A DNA stretch of 14,924 nucleotides. It comes from Akkermansiaceae bacterium UBA5689. GTDB lineage: Bacteria > Verrucomicrobiota > Verrucomicrobiia > Verrucomicrobiales > Akkermansiaceae. Below, in pieces: positions 1-8,623 of this stretch. The first letter of the stretch is position 1, and the number at the start of each line of letters is the position of its first letter. The notes below the pieces were generated by a model. That model did no database searches. It was not told where the DNA came from and saw only the letters and a program-made list of their open reading frames with translations. The stretch spans positions 1 through 14,924 of the forward strand of contig DIHT01000131.1 in assembly GCA_002420305.1 (NCBI GenBank), in the 5' to 3' direction. Both the position numbers and the translations under genes were made by a program.

Positions 1-81
1 TTCGTTCGGCTTCGTTCGGCTTCGCAGAGCCTTGCGGAAGCTTCATTTCGAGTGCTTTGTAAAAAGGGTGGTGGAGCCTGA
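1..81. repeat. Tandem 10-bp repeat and imperfect hairpin at the left edge
   Basis: TTCGTTCGGC occurs twice in tandem at 1-20. It is followed by an imperfect stem (19-26 against 33-41, one bulged G, six-base loop) with no T tract after it, so it is not a good terminator. One + strand frame is open from base 1 to a TGA at 79-81, so this could also be the last 26 codons of an upstream gene, but the low-complexity composition gives no recognisable protein. The repeat may continue to the left of the window. I cannot decide between the end of a gene and an intergenic repeat element. Confidence 0.35.
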
Positions 82-157
82 TTTTCCAAGGAAATGGCCC
101 CTCTAGTTAAGGCTTTGCCCCTGTTCTGGTAACCGCATTGGATTTCTCAATCCGGGC
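82..157. other. Non-coding stretch before the operators
   Basis: I see no gene, RNA or strong promoter here. A small 5-bp stem (GGATT/AATCC, 140-153, loop TCTC) lies four bases before the first operator. It is too short to call functional. Confidence 0.3.
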
Positions 158-175
158 TTGTGAAAAATTTCACAA
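158..175. promoter_or_regulatory. Rex-type operator, copy 1
   Basis: TTGTGAAAAATTTCACAA is an inverted repeat with perfect 8-bp arms around AA. It fits the published Rex consensus TTGTGAA-N4-TTCACAA at every fixed position. Rex is a repressor that leaves DNA when NADH/NAD+ rises and commonly controls respiratory genes. The same bases also satisfy the core CRP pattern TGTGA-N6-TCACA, so a CRP-family regulator is the main alternative. The outer TT/AA pairs and the A/T flanking the core fit Rex better. The site lies 50 bases before the actA start. Confidence 0.7.
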
Positions 176-180
176 AGGCC

Positions 181-198
181 TTGTGAAAAATTTCACAA
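181..198. promoter_or_regulatory. Rex-type operator, copy 2
   Basis: This is an identical 18-bp copy of the inverted repeat at 158-175, offset by 23 bp centre to centre (about two helical turns). It ends 26 bases before the actA ATG, a position where bound repressor would block RNA polymerase. Flanking AAGGCC/GGCCTT extends this copy to a perfect palindrome with 14-bp arms (175-204). Two identical sites at this spacing make a chance match very unlikely. Confidence 0.72.
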
Positions 199-208
199 GG
201 CCTTAGAT
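181..208 (+). promoter_or_regulatory. Possible operon promoter overlapping operator 2
   Basis: TTGTGA (181-186) and TTAGAT (203-208), separated by 16 bp, resemble a sigma70-type -35/-10 pair. If so, transcription would start near 215 and the -35 box would lie inside the second operator, as expected for direct repression. Both boxes deviate from consensus and the leader would be only about 10 nt, so this is a weak call. Confidence 0.25.
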
Positions 209-224
209 TTGGGCAGTTAAGCCC

Positions 225-941
225 ATGGCCAATTTCTTCCCGCGTTGGACGAACATTTTGCCGCTAAAAATAGCGGTGTGCCTAGGATTTGCAGGTGCGA
301 GTGTGGTTGTAGGGTTTACCTACTATGCCACGCCCAAAGCGCAACGGGTAGGATACATGCCTTCGCAGCCTATCCCGTATGACCACGCACTGCACGTGAA
401 CCAGCTGGGCATGGATTGTCGATATTGCCATAGCTTTGTCGAACACTCAGGGCATGCAAACGTTCCCTCGGCGAGCACTTGCTGGAACTGTCACCAGCAC
501 GTCCGGAAGGACAGCGATAAGCTGCAGCCTCTGCGACGGGCATTCGACAAGGACTACGAGCAGTACGATGGAGAACCGATCAAGTGGGTTCGGATCCATC
601 AGAGTCCGGACTACGTGTTCTTTAATCACTCGGCTCACGTCAACCGGGGAGTCTCCTGTGAATCTTGTCACGGCAAGGTGAATGAGATGAAAGTGGTCTA
701 TCAGGCTGAGGCGCACTCCATGGGCTGGTGTCTTGATTGTCACCGGAACCCGGAAAAGCACCTTCGCCCCCTCGAGGAGGTATATAACCTTGATTACGAC
801 GCAGAGGATTGGCTGGCAGAGAACAAAATGGTTCATCCAGAGACGGGGAAACAACTAAAGAGCCAGAAGGATCTCGGGCTTTACCTTAAGGAGCATTGGA
901 ACATCAAGGCCAAGGAGAGCTGTTGGACCTGCCACCGTTGA
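225..941 (+). CDS. actA: ActA, pentaheme cytochrome c subunit of alternative complex III
   Basis: The 238-residue protein has one N-terminal membrane segment (about 12-34) and five CxxCH heme c motifs: CRYCH (65-69), CWNCH (86-90), CESCH (145-149), CLDCH (169-173) and CWTCH (233-237), the last two residues from the C terminus. Scattered histidines (for example in HALH and NHSAH) can supply the distal ligands typical of multiheme proteins. ActA is the periplasmic heme wire of ACIII, carrying electrons between the ActB iron-sulfur clusters and ActE or external cytochrome c. The ATG is the first start after an in-frame TAG at 204-206, which fixes the start; no clear Shine-Dalgarno precedes it. 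It is the first gene after the operators and lies 3 nt before actB. The five-heme count, the length and the gene order make the assignment secure. Confidence 0.95.
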   Translation: MANFFPRWTNILPLKIAVCLGFAGASVVVGFTYYATPKAQRVGYMPSQPIPYDHALHVNQLGMDCRYCHSFVEHSGHANVPSASTCWNCHQHVRKDSDKLQPLRRAFDKDYEQYDGEPIKWVRIHQSPDYVFFNHSAHVNRGVSCESCHGKVNEMKVVYQAEAHSMGWCLDCHRNPEKHLRPLEEVYNLDYDAEDWLAENKMVHPETGKQLKSQKDLGLYLKEHWNIKAKESCWTCHR

Positions 942-944
942 AAC

Positions 945-3900
945 ATGAGTAAGCGAGTTTTCCACCACCCTGAAGTGCCGGCCGATGATTCGGGTGTAGC
1001 ATCTTGGCGTAGTGTGGGAGAATTGGAGCGCACCCCTTCTTTCAGGGCACACGTCGAGCGTGAATTTCCTGAGGGCTCCGGGCATCTCAGCCCGGAAGAT
1101 CAGAAAGCGACGCGCCGGAGCTTTATGAAGCTCATGGGAGCCTCGTCGGCGCTAAGCGGCCTCACTCTCGTTTCCTGCCGCCGGCCTGAATCCTACATTG
1201 TTCCCTACAAGAAAGCTCCAGAGTGGGTGATTCCTGGGAAGCCGTTATACTACGCCTCAACCCGGCCCCGTGCGGAAGGATCGGTGCCATTGGTCGTAAC
1301 GACCTATGAGGGGAGGCCTACAACCCTGGCGCCCAATGGTGACCACAACGACGGATGCGGGGCTGACGCGTTGACTCAGGCCTCGGTCCTCAACCTGTAT
1401 GATCCGAAGCGATCGAGGAATTTTCTGCGCGACGGCAAGAAGGCATCGCAGCGAGATTTTGAGGGGGTCCTGGGATCTCTCGCTCGGGAAGGGGCCAAGT
1501 TGGCAGTGGTGGTAGGCGAGGATGACAGCCCAACTCGAAATCGCCTCCGCGACGAGATCGTGCAGGCCTACCCAGGGTCGAAGTTCTATGGTTATGAGGC
1601 TCTCTGTGGCGAAGCTCATCGCAGGGTGCAGAACGAAGTCTTTGGCGAGGGTAGCCAGACCGTTGTAGATTTCTCGAAGGCTGAGCGCATTCTCTCCCTC
1701 GATTGCGATTTCCTGGGAGTTGACCCTGTGGGTAGTGCGTCAGATTTCTCCAGAAAGAGGCAGGGTGGTGGCGAAACCTACCATCAAGACGTCGCGGCTG
1801 ATGCCATGAACCGGCTCTACATGGTGGAATCAGTCTTCAGTCTGACTGGGGGCATGGCCGACCACCGCCTTCGCGCAAAACCGAGCCAAATGGCCGCCAT
1901 AGCAGCCCAGGTTGCTATCGGGTTGGGGATTACGGTAGTCGGGTATGATGCCGGACGCCTTTCGGATGAAGAGAAGGCCGAGTTGCTTGGAACTGCGGCA
2001 ACTTTTGACTCATGGATTGTAGAATGTGTTGCGGATCTCAAAGCCCATAAAGGGAGCGCAGTTGTCCTTGCGGGAAGCAGACACGAAGAAGACCTGCAGC
2101 GAATCGTAATCGCGATAAACAAAGAGATCGGATCTTACGGAGGCCCAATGGTGGTCTATGAGACAGGTCGAACGGGGTATGGCACTATTGCTGATTTTGA
2201 GGTGGATGTTGATGAGGAGACCATCGTATTGCTTTTGGGCCCTTCCAATCCCGTATATGACCGCCCGGGTGAGCAGTTCAAGAGAGGGCTCAGTAGATCG
2301 AAGCTGAGCATTCATCTCGGGGTGAGAACCGATGCAACTGCGTTGGCATGTGACTGGCATATTCCGGCAGCTCACTACCTTGAGAGTTGGGGCGATACTC
2401 GAACTGCTACGGGGACATATTCTCTGACTCAGCCAATGATTCTTCCCCTCTACGGGGGTTTTTCAGAACTGGAAGTTCTTTCCCAGCTGTTGAATTGGAG
2501 ACAATTCGACTGGGATAGCCTCGAGTCCGGGGGAGCGGAGGAGCCCGTTGTGCCGCCCACTCTGATTGCCGGCGAGGGGATGGGTGGGGCCCCCTCTCCA
2601 GCGCTCGCGGAGGTAAGGCAAACGTTCTCCCTCCCTGAAAATGCCAACGATGATGGCGACGTGGCATGGAAAGAGGCTCTCAAGGGTGGATATCTTCAGA
2701 GTAGTTCCTACCAGACTGTTGACGCGGATGGTGCCGGAGATCCCGCACCCAAGCTAAGTTCCCGCGAGGATACTGGCATTGAAATTAATCTTCTTCCGGA
2801 TGCTTCAGTCTGGGATGGACGTTACATCGACAATGGCTGGCTTCAGGAGGCTCCGGATCCAATTTCCAAGCTTTCGTGGGACAATGCGGCTCTGGTCTCG
2901 CCGAAAACGGCCAAAAAGCTTGGTGTTTACGAGTCGGTAGAGCAACTCGAGCCCGAAACCAAGATTCCTCTCCTAGGGAAAGTCAAAAATGCTCCTCAGC
3001 CCTCTATCGGTGAAGGAAAAGGAGCGAAGGCGCCGATGGCCCTGATCAAGACGCGCTCAGGACAAATGGAGATTCCGGTCCTGGTGGCCTTTGGCCATGC
3101 AGATAACTGCATCTCCATTGCTTTGGGTTACGGACAGGGCGCATCTGATGGACGCGATGGTGTCCGGGTGGTTCGAGAGGAAGACCCGCTGGCAACGGTG
3201 AGTCCGGTGGGAATTAACACGGGGTTTGATGCCAACCAGTTGAGGGGAGATGCCTCCTTCAGCATCGAGGCGATATCGGTCACCAAAACTCAGGGGCGTT
3301 ATCCAGTCGCTTTGGTCCAGGAGCACAACGCAATGAACGGTCGAGCTCTTGCCCGGGAAATTTCTACGAATGACGTGGAGCACCACGGCCACAAGGTTTC
3401 CTTCGAGGACCAAGTCGCCAAGGTGCGGGAGCAAGGTCCGGTGGATTCTCATGCGCCTGAAAATGTATCTCTCTACAAACGGCTTGGTTCCACGACGTGG
3501 GAAGGTGACAAGGACAAGCAGGATGACCTGATCAGCGACAAGATCCACCAGTGGGGGATGACCATTGATCTCAACACCTGCGTGGGGTGCAACGCCTGTC
3601 TGATTGCGTGTCAGGCCGAAAACAATATCCCCATCGTCGGAAAGGAACAGGTGGCCATGGGCCGGGAAATGCACTGGGTTCGGATGGACCGGTATTTTGC
3701 GTCACCGATGACCGAGATGGACGAAAAGACTCACAAGAAAGTTCCCACCCCTGACTGGGTTCAGCAGAACCCCGAGATGATCCCGCAGCCGGTGTCCTGC
3801 ATGCAATGCGAGAACGCTCCCTGCGAGACCGTTTGTCCGGTGAATGCAACCGTGCACAGCGAGGAGGGTCTTAATACGATGGCCTACAACCGGTGTATCG

Positions 3901-4505
3901 GGACTCGGTATTGTGCGAACAACTGCCCCTATAAAGCGCGGCGCTTCAATTATTTCGACTACAACAAGCGTAACCCGGTTGTTGCTCACAACCTCTACAA
4001 GGGACCTTTCGGAAAGAAGCAGGTCGGAGAGGCTCCTCATTTGCAACGCAACCCCAATGTGTCGGTTCGGATGCGGGGGGTGATGGAGAAATGCACTTAT
4101 TGTGTGCAACGCCTTGAGAGCGCGAAGATCAAGCAGAAGCAGATCGGTCGGATGAAGACTCTGCAAGCAGGCAGGAATTCTACCGATGTCCAGATCAAGC
4201 CAGAGGATTTAAGGGTGAAGGCGGACTCAATTAAAATGGCCTGCCAGGATGCCTGCGAGGCAAACTCAGTGAGTTTTGGAAACCTTTTGGACAAGGAAGA
4301 CGCTCAAGTCTGGAGAGCCAAGTACAAGGGCGAAAAGAAAACAAAGAGCGGAGCGTTCGAGCTCGTGCACAACCCTCGCAACTACGATGTTCTTCAGTAT
4401 ATCGGAACCGCCCCGAGGACCAGCTATCTTGCTCGAGTGAAAAACCCGAATCCTACCATGCCCGATGCTGTCTATCGGGGGTTGGCCACCATTAATACCG
4501 CCTGA
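945..4505 (+). CDS. actB: ActB, TAT-exported iron-sulfur subunit of alternative complex III
   Basis: The 1186-residue protein is somewhat longer than the roughly 1000-1050 I recall for family members. An extended twin-arginine leader has RRSFMK at 57-62, a hydrophobic stretch and a lipobox-like LVSC ending at C78, as in MoCo-type extended TAT leaders, so it may be lipid-anchored on the periplasmic side. Residues of about 80-830 form the molybdopterin-oxidoreductase-like part, which in ActB is known to carry no molybdenum cofactor. The C-terminal NrfC-like part holds the cluster motifs: CVGCNAC (879-885) plus C889; C952, C955, C960, C964; C984, C990, C994; and C1050, C1053, C1100, C1104. The third motif reads CIGT where a fourth cysteine would be, fitting three [4Fe-4S] and one [3Fe-4S] as in characterised ACIII. 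It starts 3 nt after actA. Confidence 0.95.
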   Translation: MSKRVFHHPEVPADDSGVASWRSVGELERTPSFRAHVEREFPEGSGHLSPEDQKATRRSFMKLMGASSALSGLTLVSCRRPESYIVPYKKAPEWVIPGKPLYYASTRPRAEGSVPLVVTTYEGRPTTLAPNGDHNDGCGADALTQASVLNLYDPKRSRNFLRDGKKASQRDFEGVLGSLAREGAKLAVVVGEDDSPTRNRLRDEIVQAYPGSKFYGYEALCGEAHRRVQNEVFGEGSQTVVDFSKAERILSLDCDFLGVDPVGSASDFSRKRQGGGETYHQDVAADAMNRLYMVESVFSLTGGMADHRLRAKPSQMAAIAAQVAIGLGITVVGYDAGRLSDEEKAELLGTAATFDSWIVECVADLKAHKGSAVVLAGSRHEEDLQRIVIAINKEIGSYGGPMVVYETGRTGYGTIADFEVDVDEETIVLLLGPSNPVYDRPGEQFKRGLSRSKLSIHLGVRTDATALACDWHIPAAHYLESWGDTRTATGTYSLTQPMILPLYGGFSELEVLSQLLNWRQFDWDSLESGGAEEPVVPPTLIAGEGMGGAPSPALAEVRQTFSLPENANDDGDVAWKEALKGGYLQSSSYQTVDADGAGDPAPKLSSREDTGIEINLLPDASVWDGRYIDNGWLQEAPDPISKLSWDNAALVSPKTAKKLGVYESVEQLEPETKIPLLGKVKNAPQPSIGEGKGAKAPMALIKTRSGQMEIPVLVAFGHADNCISIALGYGQGASDGRDGVRVVREEDPLATVSPVGINTGFDANQLRGDASFSIEAISVTKTQGRYPVALVQEHNAMNGRALAREISTNDVEHHGHKVSFEDQVAKVREQGPVDSHAPENVSLYKRLGSTTWEGDKDKQDDLISDKIHQWGMTIDLNTCVGCNACLIACQAENNIPIVGKEQVAMGREMHWVRMDRYFASPMTEMDEKTHKKVPTPDWVQQNPEMIPQPVSCMQCENAPCETVCPVNATVHSEEGLNTMAYNRCIGTRYCANNCPYKARRFNYFDYNKRNPVVAHNLYKGPFGKKQVGEAPHLQRNPNVSVRMRGVMEKCTYCVQRLESAKIKQKQIGRMKTLQAGRNSTDVQIKPEDLRVKADSIKMACQDACEANSVSFGNLLDKEDAQVWRAKYKGEKKTKSGAFELVHNPRNYDVLQYIGTAPRTSYLARVKNPNPTMPDAVYRGLATINTA

Positions 4506-4527
4506 AATCCACACAGAAATTCAGAGT

Positions 4528-6021
4528 ATGGCAGATACCGCTACAAAGACCACGAGTGAGACGGCCGCATCCCGGGAGGTAAAAATCCCTGTGTTGGAGC
4601 GTGAGACGCTCGTGCTCAACAAGCGGTCCTACCACTGGATTACCGAACGAGTCTGTGGCGTTATTGAAAACAAGCAACCTGCCTTCTGGTGGCAGTTGTT
4701 CATCCCGGCTGTGATCATGGCAGCTATCGGGGTGGGTGGAGGACTCATCTACCTCGTCAGTACGGGCGTGGGAGTGTGGGGAAATACCAACCGGGTGATG
4801 TGGGGCTGGCCGATTGTGAATTTCGTCTTCTGGATCGGAATTGGCCATGCAGGCACCCTGATTTCCGCTATTCTTTTCCTCACCAGGCAGAACTGGAGGA
4901 CCTCAATCAATCGAGCGGCGGAGGCCATGACGATTTTTGCAGTAGTCTGTGCAGGTATTTTCCCGGCCTTCCACGTCGGGCGTGTCTGGATGGCTTGGTA
5001 TCTTGCGCCGATTCCGAACGCCAATGCGATCTGGCAGAATTTCAAGTCCCCACTGCTCTGGGACGTGTTTGCGGTCTCGACGTATTTCACAGTATCTTTG
5101 ATCTTTTGGTTCCTGGGCATGGTCCCAGATCTGGCTACGATCAGGGATCGCTGTAAACGAGGTGTGAAAAAGTTTCTCTACGGTCTTTTCTCGCTTGGTT
5201 GGAGGGGGAGTAATCGGCACTGGAGCCAGTATGAAATGACCTATCTCCTTCTAGCGGCCCTTTCCACGCCCTTGGTTCTTTCGGTCCACTCGGTGGTGAG
5301 TTTTGACTTTGCCACCTCTGTTGTTCCTGGGTGGCACACAACGATTTTCCCTCCTTATTTCGTGGCAGGGGCGATTTTTGGCGGTTTTGCTATGGTCCTG
5401 ACCATCATGATTCCCGCGCGGGTCATCTATGGACTTGGGGACATGATCACGATGAAGCACATCGACAACATGGCCAAGATCATTCTCCTGACCGGGACGA
5501 TCGTGGGCTATGCCTACCTGATGGAGCTTTTCGTGGCATTCTACTCTGGAGCCTCGTATGAGATGGCTGCATTTACTTATCGGATCACCGGCCCTTACTG
5601 GTGGGCGTATGTAGCCATGATGAGCTGCAATGTGCTCTCTCCTCAGCTTTTCTGGTTCAAGTGGTGTCGCGAGAATCTGTGGGTCGTGATGTGCGTCTGT
5701 ATGGCAGTGAATGCTGGGATGTGGTTCGAGCGCTTTGTCATTATCGTGACAACTCTCGCTCGTGATTTCATGCCGGCGAACTGGAAGTATTACAACCCTA
5801 GCTGGGTTGATATTATTCTCTTTCTTGGGACGATCGGGCTATTTGCCTCACTGTTTCTTCTCTTCCTCCGCTTTCTCCCATGCATCAATATTGCGGAGGT
5901 GAAGTGGGCAAAGAAGGAGAGCGATGTGCACTATGACGATAAACAACAGCACCCTGATGAAGGGACGGTAGTGGAAGCCGCCTACCAGCAGGAAGTTGAG
6001 AAAGGAACTGCCGAAGTCTGA
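4528..6021 (+). CDS. actC: ActC, NrfD/PsrC-like quinol-oxidising membrane subunit of ACIII
   Basis: The 497-residue polytopic membrane protein has about ten hydrophobic helices and belongs to the NrfD/PsrC family. I prefer the ATG at 4528 (protein MADTATKT...) to an in-frame ATG at 4465, which would overlap actB by 41 nt and add an untypical proline-rich leader. H149 (in HVGRVW) and D179 (in LLWDVF) are exactly 30 residues apart, the spacing I recall for the histidine and aspartate of the quinol site in structurally known ActC. ActC binds menaquinol or ubiquinol near the periplasmic face and passes electrons to the [3Fe-4S] cluster of ActB. The C-terminal tail is charged and cytoplasmic. It starts 22 nt after actB, and its TGA overlaps the ATG of actD by one base, suggesting translational coupling. 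Confidence 0.95.
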   Translation: MADTATKTTSETAASREVKIPVLERETLVLNKRSYHWITERVCGVIENKQPAFWWQLFIPAVIMAAIGVGGGLIYLVSTGVGVWGNTNRVMWGWPIVNFVFWIGIGHAGTLISAILFLTRQNWRTSINRAAEAMTIFAVVCAGIFPAFHVGRVWMAWYLAPIPNANAIWQNFKSPLLWDVFAVSTYFTVSLIFWFLGMVPDLATIRDRCKRGVKKFLYGLFSLGWRGSNRHWSQYEMTYLLLAALSTPLVLSVHSVVSFDFATSVVPGWHTTIFPPYFVAGAIFGGFAMVLTIMIPARVIYGLGDMITMKHIDNMAKIILLTGTIVGYAYLMELFVAFYSGASYEMAAFTYRITGPYWWAYVAMMSCNVLSPQLFWFKWCRENLWVVMCVCMAVNAGMWFERFVIIVTTLARDFMPANWKYYNPSWVDIILFLGTIGLFASLFLLFLRFLPCINIAEVKWAKKESDVHYDDKQQHPDEGTVVEAAYQQEVEKGTAEV

Positions 6022-6578
6022 TGAGTAGCTCTGTCAAACGCGTCTACGGCTACCTCGCCGAGTTCGAAAGTGCATCTGCCCTTTATAAGGCTGCGGAAAA
6101 AGTGCGTGATGCCGGGTTCCGTAAATGGGACTGCTACACACCGTATCCAGTCCATGGTCTGGACGACGCGATGGGCATTAAGAGATCAATTTTGCCCTAT
6201 TTTGTCTTCTTTGGAGGGCTCACCGGTCTGACAACGGCCTTTATCCTTTCCTATGTGACGCAGGTCGGAATCTATCCGACAGTCGTTCAGGGAAAGCCGG
6301 CCAACATCTTCACGGTTCCTGCATTTTTCCCGATCATGTTTGAGCTCACCGTTCTGTTCTCAGGGTTTACCACGCTCTTTGGCTTTCTGGGGCTGAGCCA
6401 ACTACCCCGCTGGAACCATCCAATTTTTGCGAGTCGCCAAATCCATCGAGCAACCGATGACGGCTATTTTATTGAGATACAGGCCAAGGATCCGAAATTC
6501 TCTGCGGAGGGAACGAAAGGATTTCTTGATGAAATAGGTGGAGAGAACATTGAACTGGTGGAGGACGACGGAACCTAG
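6021..6578 (+). CDS. actD: ActD, DUF3341 membrane subunit of alternative complex III
   Basis: This 185-residue protein has a soluble N-terminal part (YGYLAEFES..., with AAEKVRDAGF, an alpha/beta fold that handles its own hydrophobic pair), two membrane helices at about 58-80 and 100-125, and a C-terminal segment with FIEIQAKDPKF (150-160), typical of the DUF3341 family. ActD has no redox cofactor; in ACIII structures it is a peripheral membrane subunit beside ActC/ActF on the cytoplasmic side, and its precise role is unresolved. The start codon overlaps the actC stop (TGATG), which supports the chosen start. The length is normal for the family. Confidence 0.92.
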   Translation: MSSSVKRVYGYLAEFESASALYKAAEKVRDAGFRKWDCYTPYPVHGLDDAMGIKRSILPYFVFFGGLTGLTTAFILSYVTQVGIYPTVVQGKPANIFTVPAFFPIMFELTVLFSGFTTLFGFLGLSQLPRWNHPIFASRQIHRATDDGYFIEIQAKDPKFSAEGTKGFLDEIGGENIELVEDDGT

Positions 6579-6587
6579 GCTCAACCG

Positions 6588-7277
6588 ATGAAGTACTTCT
6601 TTCTCGCTCTTGCTGGATTGATCATCCTTACAGTTGGGGTATTCGGGTTACGTGGTCAGAAGACTGTGAACACGCCGATTGAGATTTTTCCCGATATGGA
6701 TCGGATGGACTACGTGAAGAGCCAGAAGCCGAGCGACTTCTTTCATGACGGACAGGGAGCGCGGCTGCCAGTTCCTGGAACGGTGCCGCACTCCAGTGAC
6801 GACGGGGTATTCCCCGTTGAGTTTGGAGAGGGAAGAACGGGTCATTATTACACGGGAGCAATCAATGATTACTTTGCGAGCGGACTCCCACTCGAAGAAC
6901 TGGGACTGATCGGTGACAGGGCACCAGAGGACATGCAGGCATTGTTAAGGCGCGGTCAGGATCGTTACGCAGTGTTCTGCGCGATCTGTCATGGCGCTCC
7001 GGGTGACGGCAACGGGACAATCAGTAACTATATGGCCGCAAAAATCGCCAATCTGCACGAGCCACGATTCACCAGCGGCGAGTATCCAGACGGAAAGCTC
7101 TATCATGTTATTACCTACGGGCAGGGGCTGATGAGTGGATACGGTGCAAGTATTCCGGTGCGTGACCGGTGGGCAATCGTGGCCTACGTGCGGGCCTTGC
7201 AGGAAGCCCAGAAGGTGCCTGCGACCGCCGCCCTCCCGGCGGAAAACGAAGAAGCGGTGGGGAGGCCGGATAACTAA
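6588..7277 (+). CDS. actE: ActE, monoheme cytochrome c subunit of alternative complex III
   Basis: The 229-residue protein has one class I heme c site: CAICH at 131-135, with M182 (GLMSGYG) as the likely axial methionine, followed by a C-terminal helix (WAIVAYVRAL) typical of the fold. The N-terminal hydrophobic segment (about 3-20) contains no cysteine, so unlike the lipid-anchored ActE of some relatives it should be held by an uncleaved membrane helix. The section between (about 30-115, with IEIFPDMDRM and SDFFHDG) is the conserved ActE extension that packs on ActB/ActA. ActE is the likely exit point of electrons toward the oxidase. It lies 9 nt after actD and 8 nt before actF. Confidence 0.93.
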   Translation: MKYFFLALAGLIILTVGVFGLRGQKTVNTPIEIFPDMDRMDYVKSQKPSDFFHDGQGARLPVPGTVPHSSDDGVFPVEFGEGRTGHYYTGAINDYFASGLPLEELGLIGDRAPEDMQALLRRGQDRYAVFCAICHGAPGDGNGTISNYMAAKIANLHEPRFTSGEYPDGKLYHVITYGQGLMSGYGASIPVRDRWAIVAYVRALQEAQKVPATAALPAENEEAVGRPDN

Positions 7278-7285
7278 AAAATACC

Positions 7286-8623
7286 ATGGCACATCATCTG
7301 GTTACATCCGCAGACATTCCGGTTGAGGGCGAACGGCTGGAGGTCGACAGGCTCAAGAAAATCAGGAGGACCTGTCTCGCTGTCTCGGTGGCTGGTGGGG
7401 TCCTGAGTGTGCCTGCTCTGCTGGGATGGTTCGGAGGTGGATTGCAAGGCTCCTACAGTTTTTCCTGGCTCTATGGATTCTTCTTCTTTGCGACCATCGC
7501 CATGGGTGGCTGCTTCTGGACCCTCCTCCACAATGTGTCTAACTCGGGGTGGGGTGTGTCGGTTCGGCGGGTGATGGAGAACGTCGGGTATGTGTTTCCC
7601 TGGATGTTCATTCCCATGCTTCCGTTTCTACTTCCTGAGGTGCAGACCTACCTCTACGAATGGATGGATAAGCACCGCCTGGCCAAAGAGGCTGGTGGGG
7701 GATCTACCAGCTACGGACTCCACCATGGCCCCACCGCGGACCATCTTCTCCACGTTAAATACTGGTATCTCAATCTTGAGTTTTGGTATGTGAGGATGCT
7801 CTGCTATTTCCCATTACTAGGATTCGTCATCTATTTCCTCAGAAAGCTCTCGGTCGACCAGGATACGGATCCTACCCCTGGCACCTCGAGGCTCAAGAGG
7901 GCGCGCTTCCACTCCTGCTGGGGTGTCCCGGTTCTGGCGGTGGTGCTAACCTTTCTCGCCATCGACGTCGTTAAGACCCTCGACTACAAATGGTTCTCTA
8001 CGATGTGGGGAGTCTACGTTTTCGCAGGAAGTGCCTTGAGCGCAATGGCGGTGATTATTCTGGTTACTATCGCGCTCCGGCGGATGGGGTATTTGAAAAA
8101 CGTGGTGGGACCCGAACATGATCACCTCATGGGCAAGCTGATCTTCGCCTTCACGGTCTTCTGGGCCTATATCTCCTTCGACCAGTATTTTCTGTATTGG
8201 TATGCCAATATCACGGAGGAGACTCGCTACTTCATTCTTCGGAACACCTCAGGATGGAATTACGTCAGTATCGTTTTGGTATTCGGACACTTTGTTGTGC
8301 CTTTCCTTCTCCTGATCAGGCAGGATCTTAAGCGGCGCAATGGTTACATGATCGTGATGGCCTGTTACCTGCTCTTTATGCACATGATTGATCTTTATCA
8401 TATGATCATCCCTGAACGTGGGCCATCTGTGACTAAGGTGCTCCACCCTCACAGCCCGGACAGCTGGGCTCTCTGGCTTAATGGGTCAATTGTGGGGGAC
8501 GTTGTGGCCTTTGTCACGGTAGGGTGTTTTTTCGTCTATATCCTCCTTCGAAATATAGGGTCTGTGGCGCTCTACCCGCACCGCGATCCACGCATCCTCG
8601 AATCTGCGAATGTTCATAACTGA
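7286..8623 (+). CDS. actF: ActF, second NrfD-like membrane subunit of alternative complex III
   Basis: This 445-residue protein has about ten membrane helices and is a paralogue of ActC, with no heme motif. The ActF signature LLHNVSNSGWGVSVRR sits at 80-95, and a loop rich in H/G follows around 130-155. In ACIII, ActF packs against ActC as a mirror-like partner; a proton-conducting route through this half has been proposed, while the well-defined quinol site is in ActC. No clear ribosome site precedes the ATG at 7286. The stop overlaps the start of the following cytochrome gene by one base (TGATG), tying the ACIII genes directly to the accessory block. Confidence 0.93.
   Translation: MAHHLVTSADIPVEGERLEVDRLKKIRRTCLAVSVAGGVLSVPALLGWFGGGLQGSYSFSWLYGFFFFATIAMGGCFWTLLHNVSNSGWGVSVRRVMENVGYVFPWMFIPMLPFLLPEVQTYLYEWMDKHRLAKEAGGGSTSYGLHHGPTADHLLHVKYWYLNLEFWYVRMLCYFPLLGFVIYFLRKLSVDQDTDPTPGTSRLKRARFHSCWGVPVLAVVLTFLAIDVVKTLDYKWFSTMWGVYVFAGSALSAMAVIILVTIALRRMGYLKNVVGPEHDHLMGKLIFAFTVFWAYISFDQYFLYWYANITEETRYFILRNTSGWNYVSIVLVFGHFVVPFLLLIRQDLKRRNGYMIVMACYLLFMHMIDLYHMIIPERGPSVTKVLHPHSPDSWALWLNGSIVGDVVAFVTVGCFFVYILLRNIGSVALYPHRDPRILESANVHN

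Noticed and set aside
19..41. Rho-independent terminator at the left edge
   Set aside because: The stem is imperfect and is not followed by a T tract.
945..3500. ActB N-terminal part as an active molybdopterin oxidoreductase
   Set aside because: ACIII ActB proteins have this fold but are known to carry no molybdenum cofactor, and the gene context is a complete ACIII operon.
3057..3674. Reverse-strand open frame inside actB (205 codons)
   Set aside because: It is a shadow of conserved coding sequence on the + strand with no start context or domain.
3894..3926. Missing cysteine in the third ActB cluster motif (CIGT instead of CIGC)
   Set aside because: This three-cysteine motif is what the [3Fe-4S] cluster of characterised ACIII would require, so it is a family trait and not a defect.
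4465..4527. Longer start for actC at 4465
   Set aside because: It would overlap actB by 41 nt and add a proline-rich segment unlike ActC N termini; the ATG at 4528 gives a typical start.
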